Below are positions 35,472-43,302 of a DNA stretch of 64,000 nt, piece after piece. Each line of letters begins with the position of its first letter. Position 1 is the first letter of the stretch. This stretch comes from Oscillospiraceae bacterium (GTDB lineage: Bacteria; Bacillota; Clostridia; Oscillospirales; Acutalibacteraceae), in assembly GCA_015066395.1 (NCBI GenBank), contig SVOL01000004.1:39262-103261 (forward strand). The letters run 5' to 3'. The position numbers were made by a program, and so were the translations under genes. Below the pieces are notes generated by a model. The model saw nothing but the letters and a program-made list of their open reading frames with translations, ran no database searches and had not been told where the DNA came from.

Positions 35472-37007
35472 TCACCTCAGGGAGTATAGTTCGTTGATAA
35501 CTTTGGGTAGTGCTTTTAGCATATCGGTCGGTGTAAGCGACAAAAGGGAAGATGATTCAAGTGCTCTGTCACCGCTCAAAGCGTGAAGCTTTGCGGAGAG
35601 AACAGCACTTGTATCGGCAGAAAGTCCTTGTGCTAAGAATGCCGCCGCCATACCTGCCAGCATATCTCCCGTGCCCGCAGTGGACATTGCGGGATTGCCG
35701 TCGGTTATAAAATACAGCTTGCTGTCGGGTGTGGCAATTACCGTGTTTGCACCCTTTAATACTGTGACGGATCTCGTGAATTTTGCGATTATCAAGGCCG
35801 ATTTGGCTCTGTTTTTCAAAATTTCGTCGACCGTACAATTAAGCAGTCTTGCGGCTTCCTTAGGGTGCGGAGTGAGTATCTTCGGAGCGTTGTAGTCTCT
35901 TAATATATCTATGCTGTCTGCCAGGATATTTATGCCGTCGGCATCCAAAACAAGCGGGATTTTTTGGGTTTTGAGGATCGCTTCCGCGTTGCTTTCGGCA
36001 AACTTAGAACGACCGATTCCACAGCCTACCAAGGCGGCGCAGCAGTTAGAAAGAGCGTTGCACAATTTTGTTTCGTCATCGGGATCAGCATTGCCGCTAT
36101 TGCCTTTTAAAACTGTGCAAACAGCTTCGGGTATGCTCATAGCTACTATTGGATAAATGCTTTCAGGCAATATGATATTTGCAATTCCAACACCCGATCT
36201 TACCGCACCTTTGGCGGCAATTATTGCGGCTCCTGCCATTCCGAAACTTCCAACGTAAAGTCCTAAAGTACCGCTTAAGCCTTTGTGATGATTGACACCT
36301 CTTGTCGGCAAAAGTTTGGCAGCATCCTCGTCAGAAACGGTTTTTGCAAAGAATGCCAGATCTTTATATGCGGCATCGGGGATGCCGATCGGGGTGACTG
36401 TCACTTTGCCGCAATATTCGTTCGACGGATATAAAAGGTGGCAGGGCTTATAGGCGGCAAAGGTCACGGTCATCGAGGCTTTTACGAACTCGCCGTCGGC
36501 AGTGCCTTGATCGCTGTCGATTCCGCTCGGAGTATCAACCGATATAACGGTGGCTTTTGAACGGTTTATAGCCTTGATGGCCGTGGCATACACGTCTTTC
36601 GGCACACCCTTGAATCCCGTTCCGAACAAGGCGTCGATCACAAAATCTGCCTCTTCGATAAATTTACAGGCCAACTGCTCGTACGCGTTAAAGTCAAGCG
36701 GTTTCAGCCCAAGATCAACGGTTTTTGCAAACATCTCTTTTGAACTGTCGGTCGTGGGCATACCTACGGCAATTATCTTGGACGGAATGTCGTTTTCATT
36801 AAGTTTTCGTGCAATAACGTATCCGTCACCGCCGTTGTTGCCTTTACCGCAGACTATAACTACTTTTGAGTTTTTAAGGTCAAACTCCGAGCGAATGACC
36901 TTAGCCGCGGCTGAGCCTGCATTTTCCATAAGCCGAAGCCAACTAAGTCCCAAACCGACCGCGTTGGACTCCAATGTTTTCATTTGTTCAGCGGTTAAAA
37001 CAAACAT
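35472..37007 (-). CDS. nnr: Bifunctional NAD(P)HX epimerase / ADP-dependent dehydratase
   Basis: The 511-residue fused protein repairs hydrated NAD(P)H. The N-terminal epimerase (about 1-210) has GKGNNGGDGYVIAR, DALFGTGF and DTPSGIDSD. The C-terminal ribokinase-like dehydratase (about 225-511) has LDADGINIL, LTPHPKEAARLL, VLKGANTV and NPAMSTAGTGDMLAG with the catalytic aspartate. Length matches the usual fusion. It lies between a DUF6106 gene and a lipoprotein gene, all on the minus strand and close together. Confidence 0.95.
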   Translation of the reverse strand: MFVLTAEQMKTLESNAVGLGLSWLRLMENAGSAAAKVIRSEFDLKNSKVVIVCGKGNNGGDGYVIARKLNENDIPSKIIAVGMPTTDSSKEMFAKTVDLGLKPLDFNAYEQLACKFIEEADFVIDALFGTGFKGVPKDVYATAIKAINRSKATVISVDTPSGIDSDQGTADGEFVKASMTVTFAAYKPCHLLYPSNEYCGKVTVTPIGIPDAAYKDLAFFAKTVSDEDAAKLLPTRGVNHHKGLSGTLGLYVGSFGMAGAAIIAAKGAVRSGVGIANIILPESIYPIVAMSIPEAVCTVLKGNSGNADPDDETKLCNALSNCCAALVGCGIGRSKFAESNAEAILKTQKIPLVLDADGINILADSIDILRDYNAPKILTPHPKEAARLLNCTVDEILKNRAKSALIIAKFTRSVTVLKGANTVIATPDSKLYFITDGNPAMSTAGTGDMLAGMAAAFLAQGLSADTSAVLSAKLHALSGDRALESSSLLSLTPTDMLKALPKVINELYSLR

Positions 37008-37019
37008 TTTAAACCTCTC

Positions 37020-37553
37020 TTAAACCTTATCCCGAAGCAAATAGGGAAGATACTTTTTCATGCCTGCTCTGAATTCCTCGTTGGGAGTGAGAACAAGCGT
37101 ATAGTAACCGTTTCTGGGATGATGTATCTTAAATGCTAAGGGTTCACCTACAGTCGGGTCACATCCGATATACACGTTCTTATTATTGGCTTTATTCGTG
37201 ACGTGGATCGACGGGTCGTAAGGAGCAATGTCCTCAATATCTCTTATTTTAAAATTCGCCATACGCTGACGCTTGGATTTGTTTGTTATGCGGTCGATAT
37301 CGATCTCATCGTTGGTGAGTGCATACTCGTATTCAATGTTCAACTGGCAGGTGAGGTAGTAGGCGATGAACATAACTGCGGCCGCTAATAACAGCAATAA
37401 AAATGCAAGCGTCGGATTGAGTATGGAAAATCCTACAAGTCCCAAAAACATAAGCGAGCAAACGGTCCAGATCGCGATCTTTAATCCCAACACCTTTCCT
37501 CCTGTTTTAATAGGAACTAACTGTTCTGTGAATGAGTCAATATGAGTGTGCAT
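37020..37553 (-). CDS. DUF6106-like membrane protein
   Basis: The 177-residue protein has two transmembrane helices (about 25-45 and 48-68, IAIWTVCSLMFLGL and AFLLLLLAAAVMFIAYYL) followed by a cytoplasmic domain. YEYALTNDEIDIDRI and the following basic KSKRQRM stretch are characteristic of DUF6106 and resemble PH-like membrane domains. AAGGAG precedes the ATG, and the gene is the first of the three-gene minus-strand unit. Function is unknown. Confidence 0.75.
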   Translation of the reverse strand: MHTHIDSFTEQLVPIKTGGKVLGLKIAIWTVCSLMFLGLVGFSILNPTLAFLLLLLAAAVMFIAYYLTCQLNIEYEYALTNDEIDIDRITNKSKRQRMANFKIRDIEDIAPYDPSIHVTNKANNKNVYIGCDPTVGEPLAFKIHHPRNGYYTLVLTPNEEFRAGMKKYLPYLLRDKV

Positions 37554-37591
37554 AGAGTTACTCCTTTTTATTGTTGCAATCTTATAAATTG

Positions 37592-37620
37592 ATTATATCA
37601 CCACGGGTTTTCTATTTCAA
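37592..37620 (-). promoter_or_regulatory. Promoter of the DUF6106-nnr unit
   Basis: On the minus strand TTGAAA (37620-37615), 17 bases and TATAAT (37597-37592). Confidence 0.82.
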
Positions 37621-37671
37621 GAATTGTCTTGTGATTTAATAAAATATTCATTATTTACTGCGGTTATCATC

Positions 37672-37700
37672 TTGAAATGTAAAGCGATGTGCTGTATAAT
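37672..37700 (+). promoter_or_regulatory. Promoter of the small membrane ORF
   Basis: TTGAAA (37672-37677), 17 bases and TATAAT (37695-37700) point rightwards to the short ORF that follows. Confidence 0.75.
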
Positions 37701-37726
37701 GAATTAGAGAGTTTGGGGTGGTTACG

Positions 37727-37954
37727 GTGTATGAGTTTTTTGGAATGGGATTTTCGGATATCGGCGATCTGATCGGTTTTGTTGTGGTCATATTGCTCGC
37801 GGCAGCGTTGTTTTTATGGATCGTATTGGGCTGGAGACACGAAATAAAAAAACAACGAAAACAGTATGAGAATATGGATAAGCCGAAAAAGGTGATAATT
37901 TGCGATAGAGTTAACTCCCGCAACGTTTTGCGTTGCGGGAGTTCCCATTTTTAA
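37727..37954 (+). CDS. Small single-pass membrane protein
   Basis: About 75 residues: VYEFFGMGFSDIGD, then a transmembrane helix (about 15-37, FVVVILLAAALFLWIVLGW) and a basic tail HEIKKQRKQYENMDKPKK. GTG 37727 has GGGGTGG at a good distance; GTG 37718 is the alternative. A promoter lies just upstream, which supports a real gene. Oddly, the last 14 codons coincide with a terminator-like hairpin and overlap the end of rpiR, so the C-terminus may be non-essential or shortened. I know no family for it. Confidence 0.5.
   Translation: MYEFFGMGFSDIGDLIGFVVVILLAAALFLWIVLGWRHEIKKQRKQYENMDKPKKVIICDRVNSRNVLRCGSSHF
37913..37951. terminator. Hairpin between the small membrane ORF and rpiR
   Basis: A perfect 13-bp stem AACTCCCGCAACG/CGTTGCGGGAGTT with a TTTTG loop, followed on the plus strand by CCCATTTTT. 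It overlaps the 3' end of the small ORF and abuts the rpiR stop. Confidence 0.65.
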
Positions 37955-38793
37955 TATTTCTTACTCTGCAAAGCTGATTCGGTTTCGTTGATGGCTTTGA
38001 CGGCGGCTTTGTTACTGTGCATTACAATGTAGGTGTAGATCGCATCGAAAATGGCCAATTGAGCGATTCTTGAGCTCATCGCAAGGATCGAATACTTCGT
38101 CTCGTCCGAGCGTGTGTTTAAAACAATGTCTGAATGGCTGATGATAGGGGAGGAGCCGAAGTTGGTTATGCAGATGGTCGTGGCTCCTGCCTTTCGGGCG
38201 ATCTTCAAAGCATCAACGACGTCGATAGAAGCACCTGAGTGCGAAACACCGATTGCAATATCTCCTTTGTGCAGATGCGATGCGGCGATAGCCTGCATAT
38301 GATTGTCGCAGTAGGCAACGGCATCAAGTCCTGCTCTTAAAAATTTGTGCTGAGCGTCGACGGCGATAGAGGCCGAGTTGCCGAGTCCGAAGATGACTAT
38401 TCGACCGGCATTCTGAATAGCTTTAGCCGCCAATTCGAGCTGTGTCGAACTCAAAACCGACTTTGTGTTTTCAAGAGCAATGGCGATATCGCGGATACGC
38501 TTGTTGAAAATGTCGTAGCAACGGTCGCCGTTGTTGATCGTAGGTACACCGCCTGCCGAGACATTGGCCGATTCCTGTGCAATCTTTAATTTGAGCTCCT
38601 GATAACCCGATAACCCCAAACGCCGTGAGAAGCGGACGATGGTCGCTTCGCCGCATTCGCACTTTGATGCCAGCTCATTTATCGATAGTCCGATGATCTC
38701 TTGGTAATTGCGGATTATCCAATCGGCAATTTTCTTCTCGCCGTAACCCATTGTAGGGTATAAATCGTTGATTTTTAAGAGGACAGACTCCAT
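37951..38793 (-). CDS. RpiR/MurR-family transcriptional regulator
   Basis: The 280-residue protein has an N-terminal RpiR helix-turn-helix (about 1-78, YGEKKIADWIIRN and INELASKCECGEATIVRFSR) and a C-terminal SIS sugar-phosphate-binding domain (about 120-250, AIQNAGRIVIFGLGNSASIA and IAIGVSHSGASIDVVDALK). Such proteins sense phosphosugars. It is divergent from the nine-gene sugar/ETF operon with a shared 180-base intergenic region, so it probably controls that operon in response to a phosphorylated intermediate. I chose ATG 38793 because GAGGTG lies nine bases upstream. Confidence 0.93.
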   Translation of the reverse strand: MESVLLKINDLYPTMGYGEKKIADWIIRNYQEIIGLSINELASKCECGEATIVRFSRRLGLSGYQELKLKIAQESANVSAGGVPTINNGDRCYDIFNKRIRDIAIALENTKSVLSSTQLELAAKAIQNAGRIVIFGLGNSASIAVDAQHKFLRAGLDAVAYCDNHMQAIAASHLHKGDIAIGVSHSGASIDVVDALKIARKAGATTICITNFGSSPIISHSDIVLNTRSDETKYSILAMSSRIAQLAIFDAIYTYIVMHSNKAAVKAINETESALQSKKY

Positions 38794-38821
38794 ATTACAC
38801 CTCAAAATGAAATTTTACTCC

Positions 38822-38850
38822 ATTATAGCGAAAATTTACAAAAAAATCAA
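38822..38850 (-). promoter_or_regulatory. Promoter of rpiR
   Basis: On the minus strand TTGATT (38850-38845), 17 bases and TATAAT (38827-38822). Confidence 0.72.
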
Positions 38851-38880
38851 CATTTTTATGAAAATAAATTTCGAAATCTA

Positions 38881-38909
38881 TTGCAAAATGATGGCCGTTG
38901 TGGTAAAAT
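38881..38909 (+). promoter_or_regulatory. Promoter of the sugar/ETF operon
   Basis: TTGCAA (38881-38886), 17 bases ending in TGTGG and TAAAAT (38904-38909). Weak hexamers with an extended -10 fit a regulated promoter. The spacer shares CCG(C/T)TGTG with the pyr and galT promoters. Confidence 0.75.
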
Positions 38910-38925
38910 TTATGTGCTAATAGCG

Positions 38926-38946
38926 CGGAGCCTGTGATAGGCTCCG
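38926..38946 (+). promoter_or_regulatory. Leader hairpin or operator of the sugar/ETF operon
   Basis: CGGAGCC/GGCTCCG with a seven-base spacer lies about 15 bases after the -10, where it could be an RNA hairpin at the 5' end of the mRNA or a dyad operator for RpiR. Confidence 0.5.
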
Positions 38947-38972
38947 TAAATAAAAAAATTGGAGATGATCTG

Positions 38973-40403
38973 ATGGTTTGTAATGAGTTTTTGACAGACA
39001 TTATTCTCGCTGAATTAGAAGATGCTGTCGGCAGAGAAAACTGCTCAACAAGAGAAATCGATAAGATTACTCACGGTGTTGACTATTTCTGGCTTTCCAG
39101 AATGTGGGCTGACCGTGGTAAGCGTATGCCTGAGGCTGATTTTATTGTATCGCCTAAGAACGCTGAAGAAACCTCTAAGGTTCTCAAAATCGCTAACTAT
39201 TATAAGATCCCCGTTACCACTTGGGGCGGCGGTGCAGGTACCCAGGGCGGTGCTATTCCCGTAGCAGGCGGTATTCTTCTCGACACTAAGAGAATGAACC
39301 AGATATTTGAGGTCAATACCGAGGCTCTTTACATAGAGTGTGGCTGCGGTGCTATCTACAAGCACATTGAGTGGGCTGCAAACGAGGTTGGTTATGCAAC
39401 CATGCACTATCCTTCTTCGCTTACTTGTTCTACCGTCGGCGGCTTCTTGGCTCACCGCGGTATCGGCGTTGTTTCTACTAAGTACGGTAAGATCGATGAT
39501 ATGGTTCTCCAGATGGAGGTCGTTCTTCCTAACGGTGATATTATTGAGACTTCTCCTGCTCCGAAGCACGCTGCAGGTCCTGACCTTAACCAGATCTTCA
39601 TCGGTTCTGAAGGTACTCTCGGTATCATTACAAAGGCTCAGATCCGTATTTTTGCTCAGCCTGAAGAGCGTCGTTTCCGCGGCTTCCTGTTCCAGGATAT
39701 GTCGGGTGCTTTCAAGGCCGCACGTGACCTTCTCCAGAAGTTCAAGCCCTCTGTTATGCGTCTTTATGACGAGGCTGAGACCGCTTCTCTCATCAAGAAG
39801 ATCGTTGGTGTTGAGAAGAAGGGCGCTTTCATGAACGTTGCTTATGAAGGCGTTAAGGAAATGGTTGAGGTTGAGGAGAAGATCCTTCTCGAGACCTTTG
39901 CTAAGTACGGTGCTGAGGACTTGGGTTCTGAGTACGGCGAGAAGTGGTGGAAAGAGAAGATCACCTTCTTCTATCCCGGACACATGATGGACATTCCTCA
40001 GATGTTCGGTACTATGGATACTATCGCTCCTTACGGTACTATCGAAAAGATCTACTGGGCAATGAAGGAAGCTATCGAAACCAACTTCCCGTTTGTTAAG
40101 TTTATCGCTCACTTCTCTCACTGGTATGAGTGGGGTGCAATGGTCTACGACCGCTTTATCGTTGATCAGGAATACGTTCCCGAAGATCCGCACGAGGCTC
40201 TCAGACTCCATCAGAGAATCTGGAGTACCGGTGTCCGTACCGCACTTGCTAACGGCGGTGTTGTAAATGATCACCACGGTGTTGGTCTCAAACTCGGCCG
40301 CTTGATGAAGGAACAGTACGGTCCTGCAATGCAGGTATTCGAAGGAATCAAGAAACAGCTCGACCCGAACGGTATTATGAACCCGTTCAAGCTCGGTCTG
40401 TAA
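38973..40403 (+). CDS. FAD-linked hydroxyacid dehydrogenase (GlcD/LDH type)
   Basis: The 476-residue flavoprotein has a PCMH-type FAD domain (VTTWGGGAGTQGG about 81-93; GPDLNQIFIGSEGTLGI about 202-218) and a GlcD-type C-terminal domain ending LDPNGIMNPFKLG. Relatives oxidise glycolate, D-lactate or other 2-hydroxyacids. In clostridia such enzymes pair with EtfAB, as in the bifurcating lactate dehydrogenase of Acetobacterium; here a fused Etf closes the same operon. ATG 38973 is eight bases from GGAG. The substrate is unknown and could be a sugar-derived hydroxyacid. Codon use is that of a highly expressed gene. Confidence 0.88.
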   Translation: MVCNEFLTDIILAELEDAVGRENCSTREIDKITHGVDYFWLSRMWADRGKRMPEADFIVSPKNAEETSKVLKIANYYKIPVTTWGGGAGTQGGAIPVAGGILLDTKRMNQIFEVNTEALYIECGCGAIYKHIEWAANEVGYATMHYPSSLTCSTVGGFLAHRGIGVVSTKYGKIDDMVLQMEVVLPNGDIIETSPAPKHAAGPDLNQIFIGSEGTLGIITKAQIRIFAQPEERRFRGFLFQDMSGAFKAARDLLQKFKPSVMRLYDEAETASLIKKIVGVEKKGAFMNVAYEGVKEMVEVEEKILLETFAKYGAEDLGSEYGEKWWKEKITFFYPGHMMDIPQMFGTMDTIAPYGTIEKIYWAMKEAIETNFPFVKFIAHFSHWYEWGAMVYDRFIVDQEYVPEDPHEALRLHQRIWSTGVRTALANGGVVNDHHGVGLKLGRLMKEQYGPAMQVFEGIKKQLDPNGIMNPFKLGL

Positions 40404-40425
40404 TTTATAGGGGAGGTAACCGATT

Positions 40426-41517
40426 ATGTATATGTCTGAAAAAAGTAAGCAGATCGTAGACGCTTGTCGTTTCTGCTGGATGTGTCGTCATATCTGCCCC
40501 GTAGGTAACGCTACCGGTCAGGAGAGAAATACCTCAAGAGCCCGTGCTCTTGCTCTTTCTCTTATCAACCGTGAGGGTGCTGAACTCACCGCTGACGTTA
40601 TGGATAACATCTATGAGTGCCAGATGTGCGAGGGTTGCACCAAAGAGTGTGTTACCGGTTGGGATCCCACATATTTCACTAAGGAAGTCCGTCTCCAGGC
40701 TGCTTTGGAGGGTAAGACTCCCGATTATATCAACGCTATCGTAGACAAGGTTCTTGAGACCGGTAACATTTACGGTGCTACCGAACTTGATGCTGACTTG
40801 AGCGCTGCTATTGCCGCTCATAAGGATGGCAAGGTTCTTCTCTTCCTCGGTGCTGAGGCAAGATACAATGTACCTACCGCCGCTGTTAATGCTATCAAGG
40901 TTCTCGAGAAGGCCGGCGTTGAGTTCGCAGTTTTGGCTGACGAACCCGCTTCCGGTGCCGCTCTCGATTGGCTCATCGGTGCTGCTGATGAGACTAAGAC
41001 CCAGATGTCCGCTTGTGCCGCTAAGCTTGCAGCTTACGAAACTGTTATTGCTTTCGATCCTCAGGATGCAAAGGCTTTCGTTCGTGAGTACAAGGAGTAC
41101 GGCATCGAATTGCCTGCAGTTGTAACCTTCACAAGCTTTGTTGCAGGTCTTATTAAGGACGGCAAATTGGCAGTTGCCAACACCGGCAAGGCTGTTGTTT
41201 TCCAGGATCCTTATCAGCTTGCACGTCAGCTCGAAGAGACTGAAGAGGGCAGAGCTATCGTTTCTGCTTGTGCAACACTTAATGAGATGCTTCTTATAAA
41301 GAAGGATACCATGTGGGCCGGTGGCTCTATCATGGCTATCTACAATCCGCTCACCTCTGAGCTCGTTGCTAAGGAGCGTTGGATGAACGCTATCAATGTT
41401 GGTGCCGATACCATCGTTACCGCAAGCGTTTCCGAGTATGCCGCATTGAAGGCAGCAGCTCCCGCAGGGAAGACTGTTCTTTCTATCGAAGAACTCGTTC
41501 TTTCTGCCGCTAAGTAA
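40426..41517 (+). CDS. Two-[4Fe-4S] oxidoreductase subunit (GlcF/HdrD-like)
   Basis: The 363-residue protein has two N-terminal ferredoxin-type clusters: cysteines 14, 17, 20 and 24 (CRFCWMCRHIC) and 65, 68, 71 and 75 (CQMCEGCTKEC). The long C-terminal part resembles GlcF/HdrD proteins but lacks their usual CCG cysteine motif, so that third redox site seems lost. It probably carries electrons between the FAD dehydrogenase in front of it and the Etf or another carrier. The ribosome binding site is GGGGAGG. ATG 40426 or 40432 could be the start. Confidence 0.85.
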   Translation: MYMSEKSKQIVDACRFCWMCRHICPVGNATGQERNTSRARALALSLINREGAELTADVMDNIYECQMCEGCTKECVTGWDPTYFTKEVRLQAALEGKTPDYINAIVDKVLETGNIYGATELDADLSAAIAAHKDGKVLLFLGAEARYNVPTAAVNAIKVLEKAGVEFAVLADEPASGAALDWLIGAADETKTQMSACAAKLAAYETVIAFDPQDAKAFVREYKEYGIELPAVVTFTSFVAGLIKDGKLAVANTGKAVVFQDPYQLARQLEETEEGRAIVSACATLNEMLLIKKDTMWAGGSIMAIYNPLTSELVAKERWMNAINVGADTIVTASVSEYAALKAAAPAGKTVLSIEELVLSAAK

Positions 41518-41548
41518 TCAGTTCTCTTAATAAAGGAGCGTTTAAAAG

Positions 41549-42391
41549 ATGCTTGTAAATTTTAAACAGATTTTGGACATGGCAGAGGAAGGCAACTTCT
41601 GTATCCCTGCTTTCAATGTCTATAATATTGAGACCTGCATGGGTGCCGTTAAGGCTGCAGAGGAACTTAAAGCTCCCTGTATTCTGCAGGTTTATCCGAG
41701 ACTTATGAAGGAAGAACTTGGCTACTATTTGGCTCCGTGCGTTGTAGCCGCCGCCCGTAAAGCAAGCGTTCCTGTTTGCTTCCATTTGGATCACGGTCCT
41801 TCTGAGTTGGAAACCACCAGATCCCTGCGTTGGGGTGCAACCGGCATTATGCTTGACGGTTCGGCACTTCCCTTTGAGGAAAACATCGCTCTGACTCGAA
41901 GAGTTGTTGATACCTGCAAGTACGTTGACGTTCAGGTTGAAGGTGAGCTTGGTCACATCGGTATGGTAAGCGATGATTCTATGGATGAGTTTACCGTTCC
42001 CGAGGAGGCAAAGATCTTTGTTGAAAAGACCGGCGTTCAGGCTTTGGCTGTTCTTGTCGGTAATGCACACGGCCGTTACAAGAAACCGCCTAAGATCGAT
42101 ATTCAGAGAATTGCCGATATAAGAAAGGCTACTAACGGCACTTCGCTTGTTCTTCACGGCGGTTCGGGTATTCCCGATGAGGCTATTAAAGAGGCCGTTA
42201 AGGTAGGTATCCGCAAACTGAATGTTTCAACTGACCTTTGCTACAGCTTCCTTGACAGCGTTCAGGAAGAGATCAATAAGCCCGATAGATTCATTGCTAT
42301 CGATAACTTTATGAAGAAACCTATCGAGGCGGTTAAAGAATTCTGTATGACTAAAGTATTGCTCTGCGGAGCAGACGGAAAGGCAAAGTAA
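41549..42391 (+). CDS. Class II (zinc) ketose-phosphate aldolase
   Basis: The 280-residue aldolase cleaves a ketose phosphate to DHAP and an aldehyde. HLDHG (79-83) supplies the catalytic Asp and a zinc histidine, GNAHGRY (His174) and LHGGSG (His203) the other two zinc ligands. It belongs to the FbaA/GatY/IolJ family. With the PfkB kinase and IolB homologue directly behind it, the order aldolase-kinase-isomerase matches IolJ-IolC-IolB of the myo-inositol pathway, but iolG, iolE and iolD are absent, so another substrate is possible. Confidence 0.88.
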   Translation: MLVNFKQILDMAEEGNFCIPAFNVYNIETCMGAVKAAEELKAPCILQVYPRLMKEELGYYLAPCVVAAARKASVPVCFHLDHGPSELETTRSLRWGATGIMLDGSALPFEENIALTRRVVDTCKYVDVQVEGELGHIGMVSDDSMDEFTVPEEAKIFVEKTGVQALAVLVGNAHGRYKKPPKIDIQRIADIRKATNGTSLVLHGGSGIPDEAIKEAVKVGIRKLNVSTDLCYSFLDSVQEEINKPDRFIAIDNFMKKPIEAVKEFCMTKVLLCGADGKAK

Positions 42392-43302
42392 TGAGTAAGG
42401 TTGTTGGAATTGGCGCTTGCGTTTTAGATACTCTTATTACTCTTCCTAATTTTCCGCCGGAGGATACAAAGCTCCGCGCAACTTCTACAAAACTCGTCGG
42501 TGGCGGTCCTACCGCCACCGGTATCGTAGCTGTGTCTAAGCTCGGTATTTCTTCCGAGTATATCGGCGTTTTGTCGGATGATTCGTCGGGTGCATATTTG
42601 AAGGCTGACTTCGAAAAGTACGGTGTCGGCACCGATAACATTGATATGCTTCCCGGTTACCGTGCATTCACTTCCTGTATTTGGCTCAATTCCGCCGAGG
42701 GAACAAGAACCTGCGTCTTTGATAAGGGTGATCTTCCGGCATTAAAATTGTCCGAAAAGCAGATCGAAGCCATAAAGAACGCCGACCTCTTGATGGTTGA
42801 CGGTAACGAGCTTGAAGCCGCTATTGAGGCGGCTAAGATCGCTAAGGAAAACGGCGTTAAGGTGCTTTATGACTGCGGAGGTCTTTACGACGGTATCGAG
42901 CGTTTGTTGGCACTTACCGATATTATGATCCCGTCCGAGGAATTCTCGATGGGTCATACCGGTGAAAAGGATGCCGCATCAGCCGCTAAAAAGCTGTATG
43001 AGATGTATAACCCTGAATATGTTGTCGTAACCCGCGGTAAGCACGGCGGTCTGCTTTATGACGGCGAAAAGGTAACCGAGTATCCTATCTATCCTGCCGA
43101 TGTTGTTGACTCGAACGGCTCGGGTGACGTTTTCCACGGCGCTTTTGCTTCGGCTGTTGTTCGTGGATTTACACCTATTCAGTGCTGTCATTTCTCGAGC
43201 TGTGTTTCGGCTCTTAAATGTATGGGTGTCGGTGCAAGAGAAAGCGTGCCCGACTATGATACGGCTATTGATTATTTAAGGAGAAACGGATATGAACTTT
43301 AG
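42391..43302 (+). CDS. PfkB-family sugar kinase
   Basis: The 303-residue kinase has the ribokinase fold. VGIGACVLDTLI at the start and GGGPTATGIVAVSKLG (about 37-52) bind the sugar; DSNGSGDVFHGAFA (240-253) is the anion hole and catalytic base (Asp246), a slight variant of the usual DTTGAGD. Candidates are an IolC-like 2-deoxy-5-ketogluconate kinase or a ketose-phosphate kinase. The ATG overlaps the aldolase stop by one base (TAATG) and the end overlaps the next gene by 11 bases, so coupling is tight. Confidence 0.88.
   Translation: MSKVVGIGACVLDTLITLPNFPPEDTKLRATSTKLVGGGPTATGIVAVSKLGISSEYIGVLSDDSSGAYLKADFEKYGVGTDNIDMLPGYRAFTSCIWLNSAEGTRTCVFDKGDLPALKLSEKQIEAIKNADLLMVDGNELEAAIEAAKIAKENGVKVLYDCGGLYDGIERLLALTDIMIPSEEFSMGHTGEKDAASAAKKLYEMYNPEYVVVTRGKHGGLLYDGEKVTEYPIYPADVVDSNGSGDVFHGAFASAVVRGFTPIQCCHFSSCVSALKCMGVGARESVPDYDTAIDYLRRNGYEL

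Noticed and set aside
39045..40277. A 410-codon open frame antisense to the FAD dehydrogenase gene
   Set aside because: It lies wholly opposite a clear gene with biased codons, with no motif or ribosome binding site.
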